A DNA stretch of 64,000 bases from Cyathus striatus (GCA_025738555.1 JAOVFP010000003.1:2418001-2482000); one strand, 5' to 3'. Shown: positions 11,687 through 23,524, counted from the first letter of the stretch. Made by a program: numbers and translations. Notes: generated by a model from the letters alone, not told the origin.

Positions 11687-13580
11687 ATGTTCCTCGCTTT
11701 ACTTCTTTATCTTGCTTTTTTTACTTTCAATATCGTCTCTGGTCAGACTAACGGTGATAATAACAGCTTCAATGTCACGGAATTCGCTACCGCTCTACGG
11801 GATGCTGGATTTACCGAGCTGGCAAATATTACGAGCGAGATCGGTCAAACAACGACCGGTCAACAGTTAGTTGCACAACTTTCGACTGGGAATTATACGC
11901 TTTTTGCTCCGGTGGACCAAGCATGTAAGCCTCATGACTATGATCCTTCCTGAACTGAGATACATTTTAGTTGTCAATGTCTCGTCTTTCATAACTGATG
12001 ACAGTGAGATCCTCGCTCAGTATATCAGCTATCATTTCGTCCATGGTGACCTGCGCAATACCTCCTACACCAATTCCACAAGCGCCGGTGGGGGAGGAAG
12101 TAGTACAAGCAGCGTGTCATCTTCTACCTCTTCTGTCTCTTCTACCCCTTCTTCCTCTTCTTCCTCTTCTACCCCCTCCGCCCCTTCTACCTCCTCTGCC
12201 CTTTCTGTCTCTTCTACCTCTTCTACCTCTTCTATTCCTTCAATATCTGGCACTTCCACCACAGGAGTCGGTACCCCAATAAGCAGTGCAATCAGCACTG
12301 TCGTCACCACCCAATCTCTGTTTTACAACGTCTTTAGCAGACCAATTCTCCAGAGTAGTCCAGGAGGATCCAGCTCAGATAACATACAGCTGCAATCTGC
12401 GATTTCTCCGAATGTTACTATCGGTCGGACGCTCCTGAACTCAAATTCCGACTTCGTTCATCTCCCGCAAGGTGATCCACAAGTGTTGGCTTGGACTAGG
12501 CCGTCGGTGGATGGTAATGTCACGATTATCAATCAGATGTCCGTCTCTATCCAGAACGACTTGATGATGATTATGCTGATTCCCGTCTTTTAGCCCTAAT
12601 ACCACTTCAGTATACACCCAAAACTACACTGTCGTCAATTCCACTCTATACAAGAACATCTTCATTAATGGCATCGATGGTTTCCTCACTCCTCCGTTGG
12701 ATATCACCATGGCGCTGACAGCCGTTAATGCGACACAATGCCAAAATCTCTTGCTACGTGTTCCATTTCCTCAAGCTAATGGGACTAATGGCACCACCAT
12801 CGACGCATTAGAGAGCATCGAGGGTGTAACAGGCTTTGTACCTAATAATGAGGCTCTCGACGCGGCTCTACCGGAACTTCGAGATATAACCCAGGGGAAT
12901 GTTAGCGCTTTACAACGGGTTGTTGGCAATCACGTATGTAACCTATTCTGATTGATCCCATATTTCTTTTTTTATTGACTTATACCGTTATTTTAGTTTA
13001 CCGAAAACGTTATTTATACTCCTGATATGTGGCAGAGCCTATTGAACCCTTTGAATGTCCCAACGTACACGGGACAGTCACTTAATTTCGCTGGCAACGC
13101 TTCTGGACTATTCGTATTGGGAGGAAACGGTACCAGTGCCAAGATTGTTCATCCAGATGTTCTTGTCGATAATGGCGTTATTCATGTCATTGACAGGGTT
13201 CTGTACGACGTTGCATACAATAGTGAGATTGTTAGCTCAGCGTAAGTGGAGCTCATGTCATATATCATTACAACGCTGACAGGAGACTTAGAACGGAGTC
13301 GTATAATAGTGCTGCTACCGCTTCAGCCAGTACGACTGACACTGGCGTAATTGGTATCTCGATGACTAGTACTGCAGGCACCCAAGAGCCGTCTAGCAGT
13401 TCCGAACCCTCTGCGTCTCCAGGCTCTTCGAGCAGCTCGTTAGCCAGCAGCACATCCTCCGGTAGTAGTAGCGAGTCGTTAGCCAGTAGCACATCCTCCG
13501 AGTCTGGTGGTAGCAGCTCTGTGACTGGTAGCGTTACTACTGTTGTGGAATCGACATCGACGGCTGCAACGCTTGGGTAG
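11687..13580 (+). CDS. Secreted fasciclin (FAS1) domain protein
   Basis: Five exons (introns 11925-11970, 12539-12593, 12934-12996, 13242-13291) join in frame to 559 residues. A signal peptide (MFLALLLYLAFFTFNIVSG) is followed by a first FAS1 unit containing YTLFAPVDQAF. That unit is interrupted at about residue 115 by a roughly 55-residue Ser/Thr/Pro run. A second FAS1 unit has GVTGFVPNNEAL, the VVGNH motif and the typical end DNGVIHVIDRVLYD. The tail (about 90 residues) is Ser/Thr/Gly-rich with two near-identical LASSTSS blocks and would be heavily O-glycosylated. Many Asn-X-Ser/Thr sites are present. FAS1 proteins mediate cell-surface adhesion in fungi. I see no hydrophobic C-terminal GPI signal, so it may be secreted or bound to the wall through glycans. 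Confidence 0.88.
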
Positions 13581-14217
13581 TTTTGGTTTGGCGTAGGGAT
13601 AGATAGATTATTAGATCCACCTTATTTTAAGTAATCCATGTAGTAATACGTATACATTAATCTAATCTAATTAGCTCTTTACAAGTTTTACCATCTGTTA
13701 ATATTCGTAAGGTTTACATAGATGAAATATTGTGATTGCAAATCTCTGCTGTGCACAGGAGTTCAGAGCGCTCAAGTAGTTCATGTGGAAATCCTCACAT
13801 GAGCGCTTGATTCAGCGCTTGTTTTCGCCGACCACATCGGATGCTTGGAACCTCGATAGTTAAACATTGAACGTTGAAAGCGCCTGAGCAAGTGCCCTTG
13901 AAGTTCCTCGTCGATTGCACGATAAAAAATACCAAATGGATCCAGTGAGAATCGAAGCAACAAATTGACATTGGATTGGCGCCAAATCCAGTGATGACTC
14001 CCTGCAGGCTGCGGCTGCAAGGGTCTGCTGATCGATATCAATGATATGTGCCTGCAGGAAGCCCGTAGCACCCGAGGCCACCCGCTGTCGAATGAATCGC
14101 CATAGGCAATTACATATCTCTACTGCTATCGATTGATCTCGATCCGTATAAGAGTTTGATATAAACCCCACATTAGATTATCATAGTTCTTGTTCACAAC
14201 CCTATTCTGATTGAGCC
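13581..14217. other. Intergenic, 3' end of FAS1 gene and promoter of STAND gene C
   Basis: AT-rich 3' untranslated sequence follows the FAS1 stop, including TATTTTAAGTAATC near 13622. The rest is upstream sequence of the next gene. Leftward open frames at 13781-14171 have no protein-like features and overlap the presumed promoter. Confidence 0.45.
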
Positions 14218-17200
14218 ATGTCTACTCGCGCGAGGTGCGTCTACATTCTTTTCGTGTGTCGAGGCTAATGATTATTACACAGTCAAACCTTGGATATTAT
14301 AATTGAGGGTAATGATATGCGTTTAGGTTTTCAAATGAAACTGCCGTTAACTAATAAATACTACTGATAGTCGTTCGCATTACTGGTTTACCGGAAACAT
14401 GTCCAAAGTACCAGAGTAGCAGATTTCAGGCAGCAACTTATACTGTTAATATTGCAGTTGATAAAAAGAAGTTACTGGCATACGACTATGCCGTAAAACC
14501 AAAAGCAACGAAGAAACCTCCTGGAGATGACGGAAAGGAACCAGAAAGCGATTTGGAGAAGAAATTTGGATGGTAAATTTCGTGAGAGTCCTCTAGTAAG
14601 TTGCTACTGAAGCTCAACCGATAGTAAGGTATCGAAGACTTCCTGTATGAATATTGAAATCGAATGCAAGCATACTCACTTCCACGAGCCACACAATATA
14701 GCCGTGCTGGAAATCGATGACGCATTGAACACGCTACAGCTGAATTCAGGTATTGACGGTTCTTACTCTATCATCGTCAGCTCCGATTCCCTAACGCCCA
14801 AACCCTTGTAGAGACAGAGTTAAAACTCTATTACGAAATAAAATCTCAGAGAAAGTCCATCACAGTGACATTAAAAGTTCTGAGAGTGTCCACATCATCG
14901 GAACTGGTGCAGTTTAAACTGCAAACACGCACCGGCCCTCTCTACACCGTCGCAGACCTAGAAGGGTTAGGAATAGTTTCTAAGATCTTGAAGAGCGACG
15001 TTGGCCTCTCCAGCCCGGAATGGGTCAATCTCTTGGGTTCATTAGGGAGTTTTGTGAATGTCGTTGAAGATATTGCCGAGGTACGATTTGTATTGATATG
15101 TAGATTTCAAATTGGTTTTAACGAAGATGATAGCTTGATGTAAAGGGTAAAATAGCTATTTCAGCTGTTACAGCTGCATTCGAGGTATGTCCCATCTACG
15201 TAGATGAGCGATTTAATGCTGACAATCAATACGTTTTAGCTGTTTATGAAGCAGAAAGAACGCGATGAACGAGTGCTTGCCTTAGTTCAGCTAATGTCCA
15301 CTTTGTACCAAATGATCCTTGACTCCGACCCCTTGGAAAAATGTCGGACCTTAGGTGACGCAGTTAATGGACTGGTATCTCTCACCCGAGAATGTGCATA
15401 CTTTGTTGCCCAGTATATCAAAACGGTGTCCTTCGGTACGTTTGGATCTCTCAATTAAGTAGCATTCGCCATTTTTATAGACTCGATAAAGCGCAACGCA
15501 TCGTCACAAATTCGTTTTCTTCGACAGATGATATGCTTGGGCAGTTTGAAAAACAATTCTTCGCGCTCAAAGAAGTATTTTTCACAGGAGTTATGCTATC
15601 TATCGGGAAAATGAACGCCCGAATCCTGGAGAAGCTTGATAAATTGGATGATATTCAAGACTCCCTTCAGTATCTTGGTATGTGTTATACGTAAATATCG
15701 TGTTGCAGTGCTAAGTAATTTTCGTAGTCGAAAATATGGCACTTCCTGTACTGGGAATATCCTGGAATAAATCAGACGGCTGTTTTACGGGGACTCAAGA
15801 GCCTTTGCTTTCAAAGATTTACGAATGGGGAACTAACTGTAACGACGAGATTCCCAACATATTCCTTCTACACGGGCCTTCGAAGAGTGGCAAAACAGCA
15901 GTTTCACACTCAGTAGCCGACTACTTTAATCAACAAGACCGCCTTGGAGCAACGATTTTCCTCGACGCAAGTCACTCTAATAGTGGCCAATTATTCTTTC
16001 CCGCTCTAACTCGCGAACTCTCGAAATACGACCCAGTGATTTACGAGAAAGTCATGACGGGCTTAAGAAAGCATAACAAATTCTTAAACGATCGACCACT
16101 TCGCCAATTTGACTTTTTGAATGACCATGTCTTTTCCAATCTTCATATGGCTGGACCGACTCTCGTTATAATCGACGGTCTTGATAAGTGCTCCGACCAT
16201 CACGCCTTACTTGAACCGCTGAAACGACTTCCGCAGAATATTCGGATATTCATCACTTGTCAACCAACTGAGGATATCACAGCATCATTAACCGATGATG
16301 CGTGTGTTTCACATAAAATGACAGTTGACGATGATGGATTATATGAAGACCTGGACATATTTATTTCGGGATATCTATCTCAGCTGGCTCAGTCAAGGCC
16401 AATTCTGTTTGAGAAGTACTCGGAAGAACACATTGCTCGGGGGTTCTACGTAAGGAGCTATGGCATCTTTATGCTTGCGAAAGCAGCATTGCAGTGGATT
16501 ACTACAGTGGATGAAGATGTCGCGTTAAAGTTTATTCACTTACTCTTGACTTCTCCGAAACCACTCGAGGCTAAGGATGCTGTCAAACATATGAAGAAGG
16601 CCTTTCTATCTATGTTGACGATGGACGACCCTTCGATCAAATTATGTCTTTTAGGAAACCATTCGGACGGACTCGAAGATACTGTTAACAAACTTATTGA
16701 TCTGCGATACATTAAGCTCGACGATGGGCATATCGACGTCGGTTGTTATGCATTTGCATTTGGAAAAGATGTTCTATATTTCGCACGAATATCCTCATGC
16801 ACTCAGATTAAATGTAACGCAGAAAGAGCAGTGCCTTTTCTTTCTGCTCTACAAGAAGACACATATTCGTGGTTGCAAGAGGATAGCATCTATAACGCAT
16901 TAAATTGCCTAGTTGAATGTAAATGCGAAAGCTCCCTTGTTCATGGTGAAAGATCGTCTGTTTTGACGTCTCTTGTCAGCAAGCACTGGGAAGCTTGTTT
17001 AGAACACATTCATGCTGGGAACGTAGATATCCTGACAACTGCTCGATTTCCCAGCTGTAGGTCAACTGGAAGTTGTAACTTTGCGAGAGCAAGGAAGTTT
17101 ATCTTGATTCTGCGTGATATAAACCACACCACTAAGCCGCAGGAGGATTCCATCCGTAGCGCGGTACACTGCATACTTGCTTGTAAATGTTCATATCCGC

Positions 17201-18042
17201 CGAAAGCTGTGCAAGAATGGTTGTCTTTGGTATCTCTCGTTCAGGATCGTTGGAAGACATGTCTCTCTGGAATGAATCTAGAGAAAATGGAATCAGAAAA
17301 GCTTAATTCGATTATTTCGCATCATGACTGTGCTGCGACGTATAGAGATTGGGCTGTGGCTAATAATCAGACCATTGTCCTCTTTACGCTTCCTCTATAC
17401 CACACGGGGTTATACTCGTCTGGTGATAAAGTTGCCACCCTTCTCGAATTTGATATTTCGGTACATTCAGTTTTGTTCACCAAAGACCCAGTGGATTGAT
17501 GGATTACATTTTAGGTCTCATTTCAAGAACTCAACCCCACGAAGTCGAAGGATGTGCAATTGAAGGCTGCAATACTTAGAGGCACATCTGAGGAGAGCAG
17601 AACTTGGCTTCAGCAACAATACGTCACGGTCGGCATGAATAAATTCACCAATATGCCCACTAGTGAAACCCTCAGCGGAGTTGGCGTACAGATGATCAAG
17701 CATCCTTTTTCGGGAAAGGAATCCTGGGCACTTCAATCGGTGACTATTGATAAAAAGACGCGGCAGTTCCAAGTTTTATGGTTTAATTCTCCGGTTGTGA
17801 TAAATGACGCCGTTAGGCAGGATGATGATTTTGATAGTGTGTCAGGGGAAGGTCAGGGAATTGGATATATAAATTCTTTGCTGCCTGGTGATCGTATTGT
17901 GGTGACTTCTAAATCAGAGGTAAGCAGAATATTTTTTAGTAGAGATATCAAGGTTGGCTAATGAAAGTTCTTTCTGTAGTCTTATAGTAATCTTAAGGTC
18001 GAAGTTGTAGCCCAGCTGTATGAAGATAGCGAAGCATTTTAA
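14218..18042 (+). CDS. STAND-type P-loop NTPase C (C2-like + NACHT-like + Cys-rich repeats)
   Basis: About eleven exons give roughly 1,100 residues. The start at 14218 gives MSTRAR, then SQTLDIIIE across an intron at 14235-14282. A C2-like beta region follows (GLPETC at 14380, YTVNIAVDKK, a CKHTHFHEPHN segment near 14680, SITVTLKVLR at 14855). A helical region contains LTRECAYFVAQYIK (15385) and FFTGVMLSIGKMNAR (15580). The NTPase core has Walker A GPSKSGKT at 15874-15897 and Walker B VIIDGLDKC near 16165. The middle carries two Cys-rich modules (CLVECKC near 16905 and CILACKC near 17170) where protein B has one. The C-terminal domain has GQGIGYINSLLPGD near 17850 and ends LYEDSEAF. It is probably a cytosolic NLR-like sensor; ligand and effector are unknown. 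Motifs are intact and no frameshift is seen. Confidence 0.85.
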
Positions 18043-18224
18043 ATAGAGGATAGACATTTTTCTGTGACTGTAGACAAAATAGTTTTGTAAATGCGACCCA
18101 GTTACTTATAGAAATACACCAGCTTGTAATTGAGTGGTCCGGTCAACCGACTCAGCGGCTAGTAGCCGGCGCGGAGTAAATGGGCCCTAACCCTAAGTTC
18201 GTACCACAAAGCTCCGCGTCAATT

Positions 18225-18345
18225 CCAGTTTTCCTCTTTACCCTCACCACCGACAGCAGTCAGACGTCCTACCCCTCGTTTCCACACTTCTTTCTCTCTA
18301 CCCTCTTTCTCTTTCTCTCTCACTCAGGCCATCATTCACTTTGGA
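18225..18345 (+). promoter_or_regulatory. CT-rich promoter/5' leader of the SYM1-like gene
   Basis: The strand is strongly pyrimidine-biased, with runs such as TTTCTCTCTACCCTCTTTC about 100 bp before the start codon. Such tracts are common upstream of transcription starts in filamentous fungi. No TATA box is obvious. Confidence 0.4.
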
Positions 18346-18416
18346 TAACAAGACTCTTGCGAAAAGGACTTGACAGCTGGACCACGCATACTGATACTTC
18401 GTTCTCGATTTCAACC

Positions 18417-20578
18417 ATGGCGAGCCTTCTCCGCGCATACAAGCAAGTTTCCTTTTTGTGAACTTGTCAATACTGTATCTAATGACCATCAACGTGTAGT
18501 GCTTTACTCATAAGAAGACCTATGGCCTCACAGTGCGCTACGGCGGGTTTCCTATTCGGAGCTGGGGACGTGGTTGCTCAGCAGTTGATAGAGAAGCGGG
18601 GGAAGGAGCATGACGTGAGCACTGTTTCTTTTGCTTTTGCTCTTCGGTTCGCGTGGTCCGGCGGGAGAGGATATATTTCTCATGATGGACGGGAGGGGTC
18701 CCCATGTACCGCCCTCTTCCTTGTACCCCAGGAGCTGGTTGGTCTTCAGCATTCCTCTTCTCTTCGTGCCTCCATTCGCCCCTCCCATACCTTTTCATGA
18801 AGCTCAGGGCTCTTTTTGCGAACCATAACACGTTCCTGCTCTGAAACATCAGTTGGATAACACGCCCTATGTGGAGACGCTCGGCAACTACACGCTACGT
18901 GTTCCACGCGTCATACTCTCTCCAACTTTCATCAACAACCGAAACTAACTTCCTCCCCTCATCCAGTTCCTACGAACAGCAAGACTAACATTTTACGGAG
19001 GTACATCTCATCACTCCTAGTTCGATTCTTCCGTCGCTGATTCGAGCCTGTATGACAGGAGCCCTCTTCGGACCATGCATGACGAAGTGGTACCAGTTCC
19101 TCAATAGGCTCAAGTTCTCGTCTCCGCGGAAGGCGTTGATTTATCGTGTACGTGGCCTGTTCTTCGTGTTTGTGGTTTTTCTATTTGGTTTCTTTTGCGG
19201 TGGCTTTGGTGGTTTATATCAGCTTGTATCGTGGCGTCCCGTGACTGTGGGTAGGCACCGCGGCTTGCTACTGTCATATCCCGTTCCTTCGCTACTTTTA
19301 CACAGATTTCCATCGGGGATGGCGTATACGGAATCTTGTGTGCTGTTCAGTCTTCCGTTTACACGGATGGATTGTGGGGAACGCTTGATGGGGCGATCAT
19401 CGCCCTTCCTTTATCAGATCTAAATATGCCGAGATTGTGGACTCCAAGACGCTTATCCGTTCCTTGATCCTTATTTGGTTGAGGATAAAATATCATATAA
19501 TCTCTGTCGCGAGACAGATATAAAGATAGAGATGGCACCTCACGTGTGTTTATATTCGATATTCAAGTTACCAACTGTTCGCTGTTACGTTCAATATTGC
19601 TTATATTGTTCTGTGTTCGGGTTTCGTGCTTGGGGTTACTATCTCCTGGTTGATGATGCGCTGCTCGCGTGGGCACGCGTGGCCTACAGTAGTGATGGGC
19701 CATTGTAGTCCTCCCCTACGTCCTGTTTCCAAGTTCAGCGTTGTGCTTGTATTCGTGTACGGGTTGATGTTTTCCGTCCTCGGATGCCGTTCTCCAGGGT
19801 TCACGATGTGTTGTTTATGTTTGAACCCAGTGGGTCCACCACGGCGTTGTAGTTGAAATCAGTGGTGACAGTTACGATTAACTGGAAACCGTCCAGGTCT
19901 GGATTATATCCCGTTTTCAAAGGATAATCCTACAACTGTCGTCATCCTAGAGCGCGTTATCGCGCAGGTTTTCTAATCTTTCCGAACTCTGGTTTCCCGA
20001 GTAACCGGTTATCCTGCAGCTTGCTGACTGTTTTCGACGCGTAGGTATACCTTGACCAACTTTTGCTTACACCTGGTGAGATTACATCTAATTTCTTCAT
20101 ATCTTCGTTAATTGATCGTTGCTTCGTAGTTGCTGTTGCGTTTTTCTACGGCTCCATGGCTACTCTGGAGGCTCGTCCTTTCGAGGCCTGGGACAGAATA
20201 AAGAAGGTAGGTGTCAGTCCACTTTCATATTAGACATTACTCATTAGTGTATTGCAGGCCTACATTCCTACGATAATACGTAACTGGTGCGTTTTGTTCC
20301 GGTCACTTGTCTTTAGCACCCTCGCTGACCCGCTGCCCTCTTAGGGCGGTATACGTTCCTGTACAACTGCTAAACTTTTCATTGGTTCCGCCCCACCTAC
20401 GGCTAGTGTTCGTCAGCGTCGTCAGTTTGTTCTGGAGTACGTGCTGCTTTCTTTACCCTTACTAGTATCGATATTAATCATCAGTGCAGATACATACCTC
20501 AGCTCGGCCAACTCTAAGTACGAGAAGGCTCACTTGGAACAAGCTGATGAGAAGCTCGAGCTCAACGAGGTGGATTAG
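18417..20578 (+). CDS. SYM1: Mpv17/PMP22 family mitochondrial inner-membrane protein (SYM1-like)
   Basis: Nine exons join in frame to 198 residues, the usual length for this family. It opens MASLLRAYK and has GAGDVVAQQLIEKRG, the family hallmark near residue 40. Then come FLRTARLTFYGG, a GPCMTKWYQFL segment, VYLDQLLLTP, FFYGSMATLEA, the RNWAVYVPVQLLNF segment and PPHLRLVFVSVVSLFW near the end. About four membrane helices are expected. Yeast Sym1 is an inner-membrane protein needed for respiratory growth under heat stress, and vertebrate Mpv17 is linked to mtDNA maintenance. Introns fall at 18458-18499, 18615-18966, 19001-19058, 19148-20044, 20076-20129, 20207-20257, 20287-20344 and 20437-20489. 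The 897-nt intron is very long for this genome. Every join is supported by reading frame and family motifs. Confidence 0.9.
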
Positions 20579-21952
20579 CGATCTTTTTACGTACTTTGGT
20601 GAGCTGTCTTGTTACTAAGCGCGTTTTTGGTGTGTTCTGTAGCGTACTTCAGCTGCATGAGATGAGTGAGATGTATGATTGGTGTTGCCTGTATGTATGG
20701 TGAGCGATATGCGAAGAGCTCTGAGGTCGTTTATTGCAGCCTTTGCGGTCCAAGTTGGTTTCTATTCTTGGAAGTGTTGGGTTCGGTAACTCCTATCTGT
20801 GTTTATCCTTAGTGGCGCTTCTGCGTTCTTTGCCTGCAGTCATTTGAGCGTGTCCTCGGTTCTGTCACTTCTGCGCTTCGAGCCTTCTGCTGTCCAATGG
20901 CTGGGTTACACTTTGCCCACGTTTTGCCTCGTTGGACATAGGAGTTGAGATGACATGCTTCCTTGCTTTGATATGAATATAATGCTTTCGCAGGACGTTT
21001 ATATTTATCGGTTGGCGACTGAGTTCTGACATCTGTTCTTCAGGAAGTGTCGAACTGCTAGAGTAGATTGCATCATTTTGGTAAGTATTTCTGGAGACGA
21101 AAGCTGGTTGACGTGAAGTCTCATGTTATCTGTGCTACCCAAAGTGTTGAATGCTGAGGAACATGACTGGAGTACATTGAACGATGTACCGGCCTTCGAA
21201 AGCTTGCGAGGGTCAGCCGCAAGTCAGCCGCACCGCTTCAGGCAAGCTTCAGGTCTTATTCAGACTCCCAGGGACGATACGAATTATGATAGGCGAATTC
21301 TGATCGCTGGAACGGCGCGGCAGACGGACGGTTATTGAAATATGTGAGTTTACTTCCATTTGCTTCCCAATGTTTCGGAAGCTGTGCGTCAAGGGAGCAA
21401 AAAGGAAAGCAACCAACTTTTGATGTGCAGCACTGGAAGTTAGAACCAATCAAAAAAATGATATGATCCACCTGCTCAGACAAGATGAAAGGCAGAGCGG
21501 ATGTAGGCGCCATGTGGTACTTAAAGGCGGGGTTTCCATCGCCTCGATAACATCGCCATCAAGCATTGTCTAAACGGGACTATCTCCTTAGTTGCCTTTT
21601 CTCGCGCCCTCAGCCGACGTAACCATCTTTTCTTGGATCCTTCCCTTTTTGCTCTCACAAACCACCCTACATAGCTGGTTCCTGCTGAGGTGTCTGTCCT
21701 GCTGACCTCCTCCTTTTCCTTGCTGGATCAAGTCTGCAGGAGTTGTCACATACTTATCTCTCACAGAAGATATACACTGTCTCTTCGTGGCTTTCATTTC
21801 CACCATTGGACCTCGGTCGCCGAACGTTCCACCTGTCTCGCTGTCTTATTCTGCTCTCCATACACACTCTCATTCTCGGTCCCGTTAACTCTCCCCCACT
21901 TAACGTCTCTGTTCTGTGCCTCTCGCACAGGTATCTCCCTGATAACAAAACG
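20579..21952. other. Intergenic with a CT-rich 5' leader at its right end
   Basis: The left half is 3' sequence of the SYM1-like gene. From about 21590 to 21950 the plus strand becomes pyrimidine-rich, which fits the promoter and leader of the next gene. No protein-like frame is supported. Confidence 0.45.
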
Positions 21953-23080
21953 ATGCCTCTGAATGTCCCGCAACTTCTAGGCATATCACCTTCCGGATTC
22001 GATAGCCAGTGTAAATATGTCACGGCACCCTTCCGTCCGACACGTTCACCATTGGCGCTGGCGCTCGTTCGATTATCGATAGCAGGATACACTTTCTTTG
22101 TGTTACTGTTCACTGTGATTTGGGATTCTACAAAGGGATTTGGGGATTCGTACGTTCCGTTCTTTCTTAGATTCTTGTCATTCGTCTAACATACTGCGAT
22201 AGATACTTCTCATACTTCACTCATCTATCGTACATCGGCGTCTGCTGCTACTTCTTCGCCACTGGCGTTCAGACTTTTGCTTATGCACATCGACGGCGGA
22301 AGGGAGGGGAGGGGTACTTGCTTCAGCGATGGCCCAAGTGGCTACAAGTGTTGCATGTGCTTCTGGTGTCGACGGTTGTCACCTATCGTGCGTGCTCTAT
22401 TTTCCTAGAATGTACCCTTCAATCAGCTGATCGTCGCCTACCCGCCGCAGCATTCATCGTGACGATAGTTTATTGGGCGTTATTATCTGGTTCTGACTCT
22501 TTTTCGACACGGTTTAATGGTGAGGCTGAGTTTCTGTCGTTCGTGGCGTTCTTCTGGCTTCGTGCTGGTCCAATAGCCTATGTTCGGAAGTCTACCATGT
22601 ATGTCTGACGCTGTTCCTTTTCTTAGCTTGGGACAATATATCCGTTCACGCGATCAACTCCGCATACGCTCTTCACGAAGTATTGTTAACGAACACTCCG
22701 CCGCCACCATGGCTCGCTCTTCCGTTCGGTCTGCTATGCCTTGGAGGATATGTAGGAGTGGCGTATATAACCAAGGCGACGCAGGGATTTTATGGTATGT
22801 TCCATTTCTGTGTGGTATCGCCATCCGCGCATCTGACCGTATGATTCTATCAGTTTACAGCTTCCTTGATCCACAAAAGCAACATGCCCTCCTCGCAGCA
22901 TATATCGTCGGTATAGCCGTAGGCGAATGCGTCGTCTTCGCGCTGGTACGCACCGTTATGATGCTCCGAGAGCGATATTGCATTAGGCGGGGGTTGGTGG
23001 GGAACGGATCGGGCATTGCAGCTACAGCTGAGGACATTGATGAATGGGAAGAGATTGAGCGACCGAAGACTCCTTGTTGA
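21953..23080 (+). CDS. Multi-TM membrane protein, possibly FAR-17a/AIG1-like
   Basis: Five exons (21953-22149, 22203-22387, 22451-22519, 22627-22794, 22854-23080) join in frame to 281 residues. The start follows a long CT-rich leader. About six hydrophobic segments are visible, including ALVRLSIAGYTFFVLLFTVIW, YIGVCCYFFATGVQTFAY and LLAAYIVGIAVGECVVFALV. Between them lies WDNISVHAINSAYALHEVLL, whose conserved-looking His residues and topology recall the FAR-17a/AIG1 group of membrane hydrolases. That assignment is tentative. The C-terminus is hydrophilic and acidic (DIDEWEEIE). No pathway is implied by the neighbours. Confidence 0.7.
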
Positions 23081-23449
23081 TACTTATAAATGGACTGATT
23101 CATATTGTTCTCGTTTAGGACTGGCTTTTGCTTTGTTTGATATCTTATGCCCTTACTCCGGCTTGCACTGTGTATATATGTCGTTCGTTTTTACATAGCT
23201 GGCTGGTTTATGAGAGTCATCACTCATTACTTCAGGTACATTAGATGTGTAGTTGGTATTAATGTTATAAAAATGAATTCTGCTTTCGCACTGGCAAACT
23301 GCAGTGCGCGTCCTCTGGGTTTGTGCGCACTGCGATCACGTGGAGACAAGATGTCCACGGAACTCGTTATCTAGTGACGAGTCCTAACTTCTACTGATAC
23401 AACCACATGGAAGTCTCTAATGATAGCCAACAACCTTTTAACCACCGCT

Positions 23450-23524
23450 GGACGCGTAATCTTCAAGTGCTCTGTGCTAAGCACGTAATCATTGAAGTCT
23501 GTGATGAACACAGGACGCGTAATC
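23450..23524. promoter_or_regulatory. Repeated GGACGCGTAATC words upstream of ABC transporter 1
   Basis: The 12-bp word GGACGCGTAATC occurs at 23450-23461 and again at 23513-23524, with a partial copy GCACGTAATC at 23481-23490. All lie 60-130 bp before the start codon of the first ABC gene. A transcription-factor site is possible, but the factor is unknown and the second ABC gene lacks the same words. Confidence 0.3.

Noticed and set aside
12065..12310. Acidic minus-strand open frame opposite the FAS1 gene
   Set aside because: Poly-Glu shadow of the Ser-rich TCTTCT tract. The plus strand has signal peptide, FAS1 motifs and consistent introns.
14573..14625. Stop codon directly after the FGW motif of STAND gene C
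   Set aside because: It lies at a GTAAAT donor. Genes A and B have introns at the same codon, and all three resume as CK-x-S-x-TS.
18183..18197. Telomere-like CCCTAACCCTAA
   Set aside because: Only two units, lying in ordinary promoter sequence between genes. Too short to be an interstitial telomere tract.
21690..22189. Overlapping open frames upstream of the multi-TM gene
   Set aside because: They run through a CT-rich leader. The chosen start at 21953 gives five in-frame exons with consistent membrane segments.
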